Shown: positions 8,761-17,231 of the stretch, piece by piece
Position numbering within the stretch: position 1 is the first letter of the stretch
How the letters are laid out: the number at the start of each line of letters is the position of its first letter
Assembly: GCA_027322215.1 (NCBI GenBank)
Contig: DAHVRW010000002.1
Location: 1-42,047, forward strand
DNA from: Marinimicrobium sp.
GTDB lineage: Bacteria > Pseudomonadota > Gammaproteobacteria > Pseudomonadales > Cellvibrionaceae
Length of the DNA stretch: 42,047 nt
Direction of reading: 5' to 3'
Position numbers and translations under genes: made by a program
The notes under the pieces: generated by a model
Told to the model about the DNA's origin: nothing
The model's input: only the letters and a program-made list of their open reading frames with translations
The model's database searches: none

Positions 8761-9615
8761 GTGAATAGCGAAAAGCTATTGATCATTGGGTGCGGCGATA
8801 TCGGTCACCGTCTGGCCGAGCGCCTGAGCCAGGAGCACTACCAAATTACCGGCTTGCGACGCCAGCCTCCGGCGTCCAGCCCACGACTGCGGTATCTAGC
8901 AGCCGACGCCGCCGACCCGGCCGCTTTGACACGGGCGTTGACCGAGCGCTTCGATGTGGTGGTGGTTACCTTGACCCCGTCCCAGCGCACCGACGAAGGC
9001 TATCACCACGCCTATGTACTCAGTTGCGAGAACCTTGTGCGGGCGTTGGGCCGACAGGCTCAGCCACCGCGGCTGGTGATATTTGTCTCCAGCACCAGCG
9101 TATACGGACAAACCGGCGGCGAATGGGTAGACGAAGAGTCACCCACAGAGCCTCAACGTGCCACGGCGCGCCGTCTTTTAGAGGCCGAAAGAGTCATCGC
9201 TGACAGTGACTTCGCACATTGCATTGTGCGCTTTAGCGGCATTTATGGCCCGGGGCGCAACCGCTTGGTGGAGCAAGTGCGCCAGGGCCGAGCGACGTTG
9301 AGTGGTCGTTACACCAACCGTATTCACGCCGACGATTGCGCTGGCGTGCTGGCCCATTTGATAGAGCGTCAACGCCTGGGCGAGCCCATCGATACGCTGT
9401 ATGTCGCCAGTGACGACGAGCCGGCCCCCATGGCTGAGGTGGTCAATTGGCTGGCTATGCACCTGCGGGTGGACTGGGCACGGTTCGCTCCCGACGCGAG
9501 GGCGGCGACAGACAACAAACGCTGCGCCAACCAACGCCTGCGCGCCAGCGGTTACGACTTCCGCTACCCAGATTACCGGGCCGGTTACAGTGCGTTATTG
9601 GAAGGCCTTTTGTAG
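8761..9615 (+). CDS. YeeZ-like NAD(P)-dependent epimerase/dehydratase
   Basis: An extended short-chain dehydrogenase/reductase-fold protein. The Rossmann strand LLIIGCGDIGHRLAERL carries GxGxxG and begins five residues after the proposed GTG start. The SSTSVYGQTGGEWVDE segment holds the Ser and Tyr region, and FSGIYGPGR and YTNRIHADDCAGVL are typical of this branch (COG0451, E. coli YeeZ). The substrate is unknown. The track starts at ATG 8677, giving 312 aa; the extra 28 residues do not resemble the fold, so GTG 8761 (284 aa) is preferred, but no strong ribosome site decides. It is divergent from oxyR and convergent with recQ. Confidence 0.8.
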   Translation: MNSEKLLIIGCGDIGHRLAERLSQEHYQITGLRRQPPASSPRLRYLAADAADPAALTRALTERFDVVVVTLTPSQRTDEGYHHAYVLSCENLVRALGRQAQPPRLVIFVSSTSVYGQTGGEWVDEESPTEPQRATARRLLEAERVIADSDFAHCIVRFSGIYGPGRNRLVEQVRQGRATLSGRYTNRIHADDCAGVLAHLIERQRLGEPIDTLYVASDDEPAPMAEVVNWLAMHLRVDWARFAPDARAATDNKRCANQRLRASGYDFRYPDYRAGYSALLEGLL

Positions 9616-9689
9616 CGCGAGATCATCGTTGCGAACCCACTTTCAGCCGCCCGTGGATACCTCGCTCGGTGTGCGGCTTCGGGCTGGCG

Positions 9690-11498
9690 CTACAGTGATT
9701 CGTATTCAAACTCGCGAATAACATCCAGAAACGCCTCTCCAAAGCGCTCCAGTTTGGTGTCGCCCACACCGCTGATAGCCAGCAGCTGCCGAGGCTCAAC
9801 GGGTTTTTGTTCCAGCATGGCGCGCAGGGTCGCATCGTGGAAAATGACGTACGGCGGTACGCCGTGCTCGTCCGCCAGGCGTTTTCGACAGGCGCGCAGC
9901 GCCTGCCACAGGCCCAGTTCTTCCTCGGGTATTTCTTCCAGCGCTCGGCGCACCGAGGCGCGGGCCGCGGGTGCTTTGACTTCGCGCCGCAGGAGCACCG
10001 CCTGCTCACCCCGCAAAACCGGCCGACACCGCTCTGTCAGCCGCAGGCCGCCATAACCTTCCGGGTCCACGTCGAGGTAGCCCGCAGCCACCAGCTGACG
10101 CAAAATCGAACGCCACTCGCCCGCGCTCAAATCGCGCCCGATGCCATAGGTTGATAGGCGATCATGCCCCAAGGCGAGGATTCGTTCCGCCGTACTGCCG
10201 CGCAACACATCGATTAGATGATTGGCGCCAAAGCGCTGACCGGTGCGGTACACACATGAGAGCGCCTTTCGAACCGCCTCACTGGCGTCCCATGTTTCTG
10301 GCGGCGACAAACAGGTATCGCAATTGCCGCAGGGAGTTTCCAGAATATCGCCAAAATAACGCAATAACACCTGACGACGACAGCTAGTCACTTCGCACAG
10401 GCCGAGCATGGCGGTCAGTCGCTGTTGCTCCTGGCGCTTGAACGCCTCAGCGCCCTCGGAGCTGCTCATCATCTGGCGCAGCTTTACCACATCCTCCAAG
10501 CCGTAGAGCAATAACGCGGTAGCCGGTTCGCCATCCCGGCCAGCGCGGCCGGTCTCCTGGTAGTAGGCTTCGATACTTTTGGGCAGGTCCAGATGGGCAA
10601 CAAAGCGCACGTCGGGTTTATCGATGCCCATTCCGAAGGCGATGGTGGCCACCATAACGATCTCTTCTTCACGCAAAAAACGGCTCTGGTGGGTAGCCCG
10701 CAAGGCGGCCGGCAAACCAGCGTGATAAGGCAGGGCGTTGAAGCCCTGTTGGCACAGCCACTGGGCCGTTTGTTCGACTTTATTGCGCGACAAACAATAA
10801 ACGATGCCCGATTGCTGGGCGTGTTCGGCGCGCAAAAATTGCAGCAGCTGCTGACGTGGATTGTCTTTTAACTGAATACGATACTGGATGTTGGGCCTAT
10901 CGAATCCCGCCACGAACTGGCGTGCTTGCTCGAGCCCGAGCCGGGTAACTATCTCTTGGCGGGTGCGCACGTCAGCGGTGGCCGTCAGGGCGATGCGCGG
11001 CACTTGGGGAAAGCGTTGCTGGAGTATGTCCAAGCGTAAATAATCGGCGCGAAAATCGTGTCCCCACTGGGCCACGCAATGGGCTTCATCAATGGCAAAC
11101 AGTGCCAGGGGCGCTGATTCGAGCAAGCTCAGGGTGCGCCCTTGCAGCAGACGCTCCGGCGCCACATAAAGAAGATCCAGCTCGTTGCTGAGCAGGGCCT
11201 GTTCAGTGGCTCGTACCTGTTCCATCGACAAGGTGGAATTGAGAAATCCGGCGCGCACACCCAGCTCATTGAGCGCATCCACCTGATCCTGCATAAGCGC
11301 GATCAGTGGCGATATAACCACCCCCACGCCGGGGCGCAAGAGGGTGGGAATTTGATAGCACAGTGACTTTCCTCCGCCGGTGGGCATCAGCACCAACGCA
11401 TCCTCGCCGGCGATCAGCGTGTCGATAATCGCTTCCTGCTGGCCGCGGAAACTGGGATAACCAAAGGTGTGCTGAAGTACGTCCAGAGGGGTTTGCAT
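9690..11498 (-). CDS. recQ: RecQ, ATP-dependent 3'-5' DNA helicase
   Basis: A 602-aa RecQ helicase of normal bacterial length, acting in recombination and fork repair. Visible in order: motif 0 [13 protein letters not shown], Walker [15 protein letters not shown] box [14 protein letters not shown] with the RecQ-specific aromatic loop, [12 protein letters not shown], the motif VI region [12 protein letters not shown], the zinc-binding cysteines in [17 protein letters not shown] and CGNCDTC, a winged helix, and a C-terminal HRDC domain ([31 protein letters not shown]). It converges on the epimerase gene with about 75 bases between. Confidence 0.97.
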   Translation of the reverse strand: MQTPLDVLQHTFGYPSFRGQQEAIIDTLIAGEDALVLMPTGGGKSLCYQIPTLLRPGVGVVISPLIALMQDQVDALNELGVRAGFLNSTLSMEQVRATEQALLSNELDLLYVAPERLLQGRTLSLLESAPLALFAIDEAHCVAQWGHDFRADYLRLDILQQRFPQVPRIALTATADVRTRQEIVTRLGLEQARQFVAGFDRPNIQYRIQLKDNPRQQLLQFLRAEHAQQSGIVYCLSRNKVEQTAQWLCQQGFNALPYHAGLPAALRATHQSRFLREEEIVMVATIAFGMGIDKPDVRFVAHLDLPKSIEAYYQETGRAGRDGEPATALLLYGLEDVVKLRQMMSSSEGAEAFKRQEQQRLTAMLGLCEVTSCRRQVLLRYFGDILETPCGNCDTCLSPPETWDASEAVRKALSCVYRTGQRFGANHLIDVLRGSTAERILALGHDRLSTYGIGRDLSAGEWRSILRQLVAAGYLDVDPEGYGGLRLTERCRPVLRGEQAVLLRREVKAPAARASVRRALEEIPEEELGLWQALRACRKRLADEHGVPPYVIFHDATLRAMLEQKPVEPRQLLAISGVGDTKLERFGEAFLDVIREFEYESL

Positions 11499-11569
11499 CG
11501 CGCCAGTATACGGGCAGCGGCCGCGCGGTGCCAGAATGTGGCCGCGCCCGTGAGCCGGCTAGGGGATGT

Positions 11570-11866
11570 TTACGATGGGTCGTCACGTCGTCTTTTCTGA
11601 CTCACCAAAAGCTCCAGCCCAGAACCTGGATCTTCCTCGCCACAAGCGGCATAGCCCATAGGGCTTCCCGCGGCGGCTTCGCGACTGTTCAAGGTGAAGG
11701 TTCGCCACCAAAGCTCGGTCGCGCTGACGGCGGTTTGTGTTTCGTGGCCGGTGCCGTTGGTCACCGGTTGTTTAGTCGTCTGATCCTGCCGACTATCCGG
11801 CACAGGCGCACTTTTCGCTGGTTGTGAGGATGGCATCATCGGATTGGGCAACTGGGATTTAGCCAT
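11570..11866 (-). CDS. Small protein of unknown function (98 aa)
   Basis: I do not recognise this protein. The ATG at 11866 has a strong GGAGG five bases upstream, the main reason for calling it real; the track's upstream start overlaps that ribosome site. The first half is low-complexity, rich in Pro, Ser, Gln and Thr, with no signal peptide or membrane segment. The C-terminal half (ELWWRTFTLNSREAAAG, a single Cys, then a basic-acidic tail QKRRRDDPS) looks more structured. It lies alone between recQ and the discoidin gene, all on the minus strand. Confidence 0.5.
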   Translation of the reverse strand: MAKSQLPNPMMPSSQPAKSAPVPDSRQDQTTKQPVTNGTGHETQTAVSATELWWRTFTLNSREAAAGSPMGYAACGEEDPGSGLELLVSQKRRRDDPS

Positions 11867-11897
11867 TACTGCCTCCAATTACGTACTGCTGGGATTT

Positions 11898-12062
11898 TTA
11901 AGAGTCCTGCTTTTTGTTTGTCCGGTTAAACACTGGCCATGGTAACAGGGTTTCAAACCACAGCCCCGTGAAATTTTTCTCCGCATTTACCGTGGTTAAC
12001 GCGTCATGATCAAAACGATAACGCGCGAAACGCTCAAGCACCAAACCATTGGACAATTCCAC
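11898..12062 (-). other. Short ORF or gene remnant (about 54 aa)
   Basis: Too short for the ORF track. From a GTG at 12062 the minus strand reads to a TAA at 11898-11900. The product has an ordinary protein-like composition, containing ERFARYRFDHDALTTVNAEK and FTGLWFETLLPWPVFNR, and resembles the tail of a longer protein. An in-frame TAG lies just upstream of the GTG and there is no clear ribosome site, so it may be a decayed gene end left by a rearrangement. It starts just past the discoidin terminator. Confidence 0.3.
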
Positions 12063-12090
12063 CGACAGTTTGCTCGGTGACTATATAACC

Positions 12091-12118
12091 AAAAAAAAAG
12101 GGCAGCCGAAGCTGCCCT
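12091..12118 (-). terminator. Rho-independent terminator of the discoidin gene
   Basis: AGGGCAGC-CGAA-GCTGCCCT forms a perfect 8-bp stem (12099-12118) with a tetraloop, followed on the minus strand by nine T residues. It lies 23 bases after the discoidin gene stop. Confidence 0.92.
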
Positions 12119-12140
12119 ATGCATAGTAAGAAAAGAACCT

Positions 12141-14477
12141 TTAACGGGCGCGGATCGTAACGAACTTGCTGTACAGCCCATCGGTATCGAAGGCAGCAAT
12201 TTCAAACTCGTAACTCCCCAACAGCTCCGTAAACGTATGGCGGGTCGCTTTGGGGCCAATGGTTATCGTTCGGTATTGGCTTTCATTGGTGCGACGGTAA
12301 CGGATTTCGTAGCCGCCAATTTCACTCAACTCCAGATACTTGCCATCTTCCCGCGCGCTAGGCGGTGTCCACTCCAGCGTCAAACCGATTGCTGGATCCG
12401 GTGCAGCGATGGTCGAGAGCACCAGCGTGGTGCTGAACGCTGACCAGTTACCCGCCGCATCACCCGCGCGGATGGTGTAGCGATAAGTGGTCCCGGCACG
12501 CAAACCCGAATCGGTAAAGGTACGTGTGCTGCCCGAAACCGTCGTCAAATGGTTTCCGTCCCGATGAATGGTGTAACGGGTGACACCCACATCATCGCTG
12601 GAGGCGTTCCAGCGCAAGCTGATCTGATTTTGACCTACATCGCTGGCACGGAAGCTACCGGGTACAGTCGGGGCGGTTACATCGCCGCTTACGGGCGGAT
12701 TGTCAGGGTCGGTCGGCTTGTCGAGGCCGTCATCCGAATCACTACCAGAGCCATCACCGGGACCTGGTCTGGCACCGTCGTCGTAACCGTCCGGGTCCAG
12801 TGGGTCGTAACCAAATACGTCCATTTGCCATAAGGAGTAGCCCCACGAAGTCCCGCGCTCCAGGCCCTGCATGCGAACATAGCGTCCTGTGGCGTTCAAG
12901 TTAATGTTGTCCACGCCGCCATTGCCATTGATTGTGGTATGGACGGTGCGCCAGTTACGGCCATCGCTCGAAACCCGAATCTGGTAGTCTTTTCCGTAAG
13001 CCGCTTCCCAGTGCAGGCGCACACCGGTGAGGTTATACAGCCCACCCAAGTCCACATCCAGCCACTGATTGTCGGTGCGATCACTGGCCCAACGGGTGGT
13101 CGAATCGCCGTCCACCGCGTTGCTGGCACGCAGCTGCTGAGACTCTGAACTCGAAGCACTAACGGGCTTTTGCTGAGCAAGGTTGGCCTGCGCCGGCGTG
13201 AACGGGGTACCGTGCACTTCAAACTCCCACAGCGAATAACCCCATTGGGTGCCACGCTCATGGCCTTGCATGCGGACGTAGCGACCCACGCCGTTCAGGT
13301 TGATTTGGTCAACGCCGCCCGTGCCGTTCGTTTCGCTGTGCACGGTGCTCCAGGTGTTGCCGTCGGCAGATACCTGAATGTCATAAACCTGACCGTACGC
13401 CGCCTCCCAATGCAGGGTGACACCGCTGAGGCTGTATAACTCGCCCAAATCAATAGCAATCCACTGGGCATCGGTGCGCTCACTGGCCCAGCGGCTATTC
13501 ATATCGCCGTCGGTGACCGTCTGCTCGCTGCGGCTGGTGCCCTCGCGACTGGATGCGGTAACGGTCTTGCCCTGGGCAATGTTGTCACTGGTCACGATCG
13601 CTGGGCTACCCTGCACGTCGAACGCCCACAGAGAGTAACCCCACGCGGTGCCGCGCTCCTGACCGTTCATACGCACGTAACGCCCTGTGCCGTCCACGCT
13701 CAACGTATCAACACCTCCGGTGCCGTTGGTCACTGAGCGCAGGGTTCGCCAGTTTTCTCCGTCATCGGAAATTTGAATTTGATAGGCGCGCCCATAGGCC
13801 GCTTCCCAATGCAGGGTCACTTCACTTACGTGGAAGTTGCCTCCCAGATCCACCGCGATCCAGTTGCGGTCAGAGTAGCTACTGCTCCAGCGTGTCGATA
13901 AATTGTTATCAAACGCGTGGCTCGCGGGGTGACCATTCTCGGCGCTAGAGCTGGTGGCCGTTTTGCCCGCAGCAATGCTGTCGGTACTGACGAAAACGGG
14001 CCCACCATGCACTTCAAACTCCCACAGGGAGTAGCCGTAACGAGTACCCCGTTCAATACCATTCATGCGCACATGGCGTGCTGTCGCATCAATATCGAGC
14101 GAATCGACTCCGCCGCGACCGTTGGTAACGGTACGCACCGTGGTCCAGTTGTCGCCATCATTGGACACCTGGATTTGATAGTGGCGCGCGTAGGCGGCCT
14201 CCCAATGCAAGGTGACGCCACTGAGGGCATACACATCGCCAAGGTCAATCGCAATCCAGTTATTGTCCTGTAAAGAGCTCGCCCATCGGCTGGCCATATT
14301 GCCGTCGACGGCGTTGCGCGCACCCATGCTGGCGGATTCGCGGGAGGAGCTGGTGGCATCTTTGCCCATTGCGAGATTGGTCGAAGCGTGGCCGGCGATA
14401 GACCATAATGCTAAAGAAAGGAAAACCATAAGTGCGGAGAGGTAACGGGTACTTCCGCGCAGGTCGATAGACTTCAT
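12141..14477 (-). CDS. Secreted protein with four discoidin (F5/8 type C) modules and FN3 domains
   Basis: A 778-aa exported protein without a catalytic domain that I can recognise. From the ATG at 14477 a signal peptide ends near AGHAS (residue 32). Four tandem F5/8 type C (CBM32-like) modules follow at roughly 33-160, 165-295, 300-430 and 435-565. Each has the pattern SRWAS.-W..(I/V)DLG-LHWEAAYG-VRM.G.ERGT-GYSLWEF. An acidic Gly/Asp/Pro linker (about 570-610) leads to an FN3 domain (about 615-700) and a second FN3-like domain at the C-terminus. Such modules bind sugars on polysaccharides or cell surfaces. The track's longer start adds 33 residues before the signal peptide and is rejected; GGGGA precedes the ATG. 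It may be a glycan-binding adhesin or scaffold. The gene is monocistronic with its own terminator. Confidence 0.85.
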   Translation of the reverse strand: MKSIDLRGSTRYLSALMVFLSLALWSIAGHASTNLAMGKDATSSSRESASMGARNAVDGNMASRWASSLQDNNWIAIDLGDVYALSGVTLHWEAAYARHYQIQVSNDGDNWTTVRTVTNGRGGVDSLDIDATARHVRMNGIERGTRYGYSLWEFEVHGGPVFVSTDSIAAGKTATSSSAENGHPASHAFDNNLSTRWSSSYSDRNWIAVDLGGNFHVSEVTLHWEAAYGRAYQIQISDDGENWRTLRSVTNGTGGVDTLSVDGTGRYVRMNGQERGTAWGYSLWAFDVQGSPAIVTSDNIAQGKTVTASSREGTSRSEQTVTDGDMNSRWASERTDAQWIAIDLGELYSLSGVTLHWEAAYGQVYDIQVSADGNTWSTVHSETNGTGGVDQINLNGVGRYVRMQGHERGTQWGYSLWEFEVHGTPFTPAQANLAQQKPVSASSSESQQLRASNAVDGDSTTRWASDRTDNQWLDVDLGGLYNLTGVRLHWEAAYGKDYQIRVSSDGRNWRTVHTTINGNGGVDNINLNATGRYVRMQGLERGTSWGYSLWQMDVFGYDPLDPDGYDDGARPGPGDGSGSDSDDGLDKPTDPDNPPVSGDVTAPTVPGSFRASDVGQNQISLRWNASSDDVGVTRYTIHRDGNHLTTVSGSTRTFTDSGLRAGTTYRYTIRAGDAAGNWSAFSTTLVLSTIAAPDPAIGLTLEWTPPSAREDGKYLELSEIGGYEIRYRRTNESQYRTITIGPKATRHTFTELLGSYEFEIAAFDTDGLYSKFVTIRAR

Positions 14478-14719
14478 TCTTGCGTCCCCAGAAATTATCG
14501 ATAGCTCGCTAATTTCTGCAGATGCACGGACTTTGTCAGCGAACGCGCGTGACGGATCAGAGTGAAGCGGACACACCCCCTTCAGCGCTGATACGCCAAC
14601 AGAAACTAGCGGCGGTAAAAAAATTAACGAGCGTGTGGTTCACTGAGCTATTCATAAAAGGGATTCCATCCGACCGTTGAAATAGCGTTGACGAAAAGTC
14701 TTTGCTGCGAACACTGCCT

Positions 14720-14780
14720 GGTCCCCGACTGACAATCAGGGACCTTCCATTTAGATTATCGTGGCGCATTTTTCTGTCAA
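14720..14780 (-). promoter_or_regulatory. Candidate promoter and 5' stem-loop for the discoidin gene
   Basis: On the minus strand TTGACA (14780-14775) is followed after 16 bases by TAATCT (14758-14753). The expected start would lie a base or two before an inverted repeat GGTCCC-13 nt-GGGACC (14744-14720). That would give a leader of about 270 bases beginning with a stem-loop. The -35 is perfect and the -10 is weak, so this is only a candidate. Confidence 0.4.
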
Positions 14781-14784
14781 GCAA

Positions 14785-15381
14785 ACCCCATGCACACGAC
14801 GGCAGCCACAGCGCAGGGCCAATCTTGACAAAAAATTTTCGTTATTCTTTACAAAAAACACACCGACTATTCAGCACGCGATCCAATTTTTTTAAAAAGT
14901 AGATCGCAAATAAATCAAGAGGCCCAGTGCGCAAAACCAAAAAGATTATCGAGCGAAATGTGACGTCTCTGTCATCCGGCGCGTGACCCAAAGATGAAGA
15001 ACGCTGGCTAATAAACAAATAGAAAGGGAAGAGGAAAACGCGGGGGCAGACCAAATAACCACGGGGCGCATGATTCTTTATTTCTTATCTTGCATTAATT
15101 CCGACGATTTATAGCCCAAAAGCATCAATAAATATTATTTTTGCGATTTATCATAAAAGTAAGTGCGACGCTGCGCACAGTTTGAACACTTTGTTATACT
15201 TTTTAGTTATCGATAAAGCCCTGCGTTAGTCAAAACAGTTTAAGAACAGTCAAAAATATGGCGCGCCAATCATCGCCCACAGGCCGGTTCCGAACTAACC
15301 CTCCGTCGAGCGGGTGTTTACTGACATTCCGCTCGAACACTCGGTTCCCTGAGTAGTGAACATCTTGGTACCGGCGGAGTA
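14785..15381. other. AT-rich non-coding stretch
   Basis: About 600 bases between the discoidin promoter region and the end of the cation-efflux gene. It is clearly more A/T-rich than its surroundings, above all at 14830-15240. Short ORFs here lack protein-like composition and ribosome sites. A 7-bp inverted repeat (CGAGCGG at 15307, CCGCTCG at 15329) could be a weak terminator for a gene ending here, but it lacks a T run. I see no RNA gene. Confidence 0.6.
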
Positions 15382-16269
15382 TCACCTCATCTGCTTTCGC
15401 TCTACGCCAGCATCGAGATAAATAAGAACCTCTGCGTCGTCGAGTATGTGTAAAAGGCGGAGCCGCACTTGCTCGCCAATGCTGTTACCTTCACGCACCG
15501 TAATTTCGCCATCGACCACAATATGAACATCCACGAGAACCAGATCACCCATGCGCCGTGTGCGCAGGTTCTTATGGGCGAGGACGCCCTCTACCGTGTC
15601 AATCGCCTCAGCCAGCTCGGCAACCTGCTCACCGTCGAGGCCGGTATCGACCAACTCCTGCAAAGAATCCCAGACGAACCGACAGCCCATTGAGCCCACC
15701 ATCATCGCTACAATAATCCCAGCGACCGCATCAAACCAAGCGTAGCCAGCCAAGACACCGGCCACGCCAACAATAACGATAAACGATGAGAGCGCATCCG
15801 AACGGTGATGCCAGGCATTGGCTTCAATGAGCTTCGAGCGTACCTTTCGCCCCACACGGATTGTGTAGTGATACATCAGCTCTTTAATCAGCACCGAGGC
15901 AACGGCTACAGGTAAAACAAACCAGCTTGGCAGAAATAAAGTGGCCGGATTAAGCACCCGCTGAGTGGCATCGTAAATAAAACCCGCGGCTACAATGATC
16001 AACAGCAAGCCAATGCCCACAGTCGCCACGGTTTCAAAACGTTTATGACCATAAGGATGGTTGTGGTCCGCTTCCAAGCGGCCCACATGGGCGGCATACA
16101 AGACCACTACGTCGCTGACAAGGTCGGATAAAGAATGGATACCATCAGCGACCAGAGCCTGTGAATGGCCAAGCACACCAAGCCCTATTTTACCTATCGT
16201 CAACACCACGTTGCCCACCGCCCCCACGAGGGTGACGCGGCGCTTTTGCCGGTACAAATCGTCGGCCAT
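15382..16269 (-). CDS. Cation diffusion facilitator (FieF/CzcD family)
   Basis: A 295-aa inner-membrane metal/proton antiporter that exports divalent cations such as Zn2+, Fe2+, Cd2+ or Co2+. The metal-site helices are visible: ADGIHSLSDLVSD in TM2 (H..D..D pattern) and HHRSDALSS in TM5. The loop motif DHNHPYGHKRFE and a C-terminal cytoplasmic ferredoxin-like domain with DVHIVVDGEITVREG are also typical. The ATG at 16269 has AGAGG upstream. Which metal is exported cannot be told from sequence. The gene is divergent from yigZ. Confidence 0.93.
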   Translation of the reverse strand: MADDLYRQKRRVTLVGAVGNVVLTIGKIGLGVLGHSQALVADGIHSLSDLVSDVVVLYAAHVGRLEADHNHPYGHKRFETVATVGIGLLLIIVAAGFIYDATQRVLNPATLFLPSWFVLPVAVASVLIKELMYHYTIRVGRKVRSKLIEANAWHHRSDALSSFIVIVGVAGVLAGYAWFDAVAGIIVAMMVGSMGCRFVWDSLQELVDTGLDGEQVAELAEAIDTVEGVLAHKNLRTRRMGDLVLVDVHIVVDGEITVREGNSIGEQVRLRLLHILDDAEVLIYLDAGVERKQMR

Positions 16270-16434
16270 ACAGACCTCTAGCTAAACCAATATAAGCGCC
16301 GAACAGCGCGAACCCTACCGGCCGCCAAGTATACTCAGGCGCAAGGCTGGCCCTGCAAGAGCATACCAAGGCGGTAGTGCGCGTCAACAACCTCCCTCTT
16401 GTAGATACGCGCCCCATCCTGTAAAAGCAACAGT

Positions 16435-17067
16435 ATGAGCCAAGGTTCCGTCACAACACCCACAACACCCTATCGCGCCATCGCACGAGCCTGTCAGTAC
16501 ACGCTCGAAGAAAAGCGCAGCCTGTTCCACACCTACCTGTTCCCGGTGCAGACCCGTGAGCAAGCCCTAGCGCACGTCGAGCAACTGCGCATAGAGCAGC
16601 CAGGCGCAACACATTATTGCTGGGCTTACCTGCTCGGGCCCGCGGATCAACCCCGCAGCCAAGCCTTCAATGACGACGGCGAACCCTCGGGCACCGCCGG
16701 CAAGCCCATGCTTCACGTGTTAACCCAGCGGGGCGCGGGCGACTGTCTGGCCGTAGTCGTGCGTATATTTGGCGGGATCAAACTCGGTGCCGGAGGGCTG
16801 GTGCGAGCCTATGGCGGCGCGGTTTCTCAGGCGCTGGATTGTGCCGAGTGGCGAGACGTTACGCCCATCAGCGAAGTGACTATCCGTATACCGTTTGCCG
16901 ATGAGGAGCGGGTAAGGCACTGCCTGGACCCGCTGGAGGCAACCATTTTAAACGTCACCTACGACCAAGAGGTGCACCTGAACATCGCGGTCCCCAGTGG
17001 CGCGTTAAACGCCTTGAAAGAGCGTGTACAACACCTCACGAGTGGGCGTTTTGGTTGGGAGGTCTGA
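16435..17067 (+). CDS. yigZ: YigZ/IMPACT family protein
   Basis: A 210-aa cytoplasmic protein of the UPF0029/IMPACT family. The N-terminal domain carries the family hallmark DDGEPSGTAGKPMLHVL at about residues 83-99 and the following VRIFGGIKLGAGGLVRAYGG. The C-terminal part (about 140-208) is the DUF1949-like ferredoxin fold. The biochemical role is not settled; the eukaryotic relative regulates translation under stress. It is divergent from the cation-efflux gene and separated from the BCCT operon by about 165 bases. Confidence 0.93.
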   Translation: MSQGSVTTPTTPYRAIARACQYTLEEKRSLFHTYLFPVQTREQALAHVEQLRIEQPGATHYCWAYLLGPADQPRSQAFNDDGEPSGTAGKPMLHVLTQRGAGDCLAVVVRIFGGIKLGAGGLVRAYGGAVSQALDCAEWRDVTPISEVTIRIPFADEERVRHCLDPLEATILNVTYDQEVHLNIAVPSGALNALKERVQHLTSGRFGWEV

Positions 17068-17139
17068 CATAAAAGGCCATCCGGTATCCCGGCATAGGGC
17101 GCCGAGCAATTCGTGCGCGTACTCACCGCCGGTACTATG

Positions 17140-17167
17140 TTATGGTAAGTAGCCCTTATGGTAAGTA
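17140..17167 (+). repeat. 12-bp direct repeat upstream of the BCCT operon
   Basis: TTATGGTAAGTA occurs exactly twice, at 17140-17151 and 17156-17167, a period of 16 bases. It ends 65 bases before the BCCT start codon, in the only non-coding space before the operon, so it may be a regulator-binding site. No family consensus was recognised. Confidence 0.55.
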
Positions 17168-17231
17168 ACCAGCGATAAAAATTCATTGCCCGGAGGCACA
17201 GGGGTCGGCCTGTCTCTCCTAAGGAATCCTC

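Noticed and set aside
11996-12259. 87-aa minus ORF across the discoidin terminator
   Set aside because: It overlaps the end of the discoidin gene in another frame and runs through the terminator stem.
14461-14500. GGGGACGCAAG near the discoidin start, reminiscent of a c-di-GMP-I riboswitch string
   Set aside because: Only one short string matches; the other conserved segments and the receptor are absent.
14557-14784. 75-aa minus ORF upstream of the discoidin gene
   Set aside because: It has no ribosome site and overlaps the candidate promoter and leader; composition is not protein-like.
15307-15335. 7-bp inverted repeat as a terminator after the cation-efflux gene
   Set aside because: The loop is long (15 bases) and there is no T run on the minus strand.
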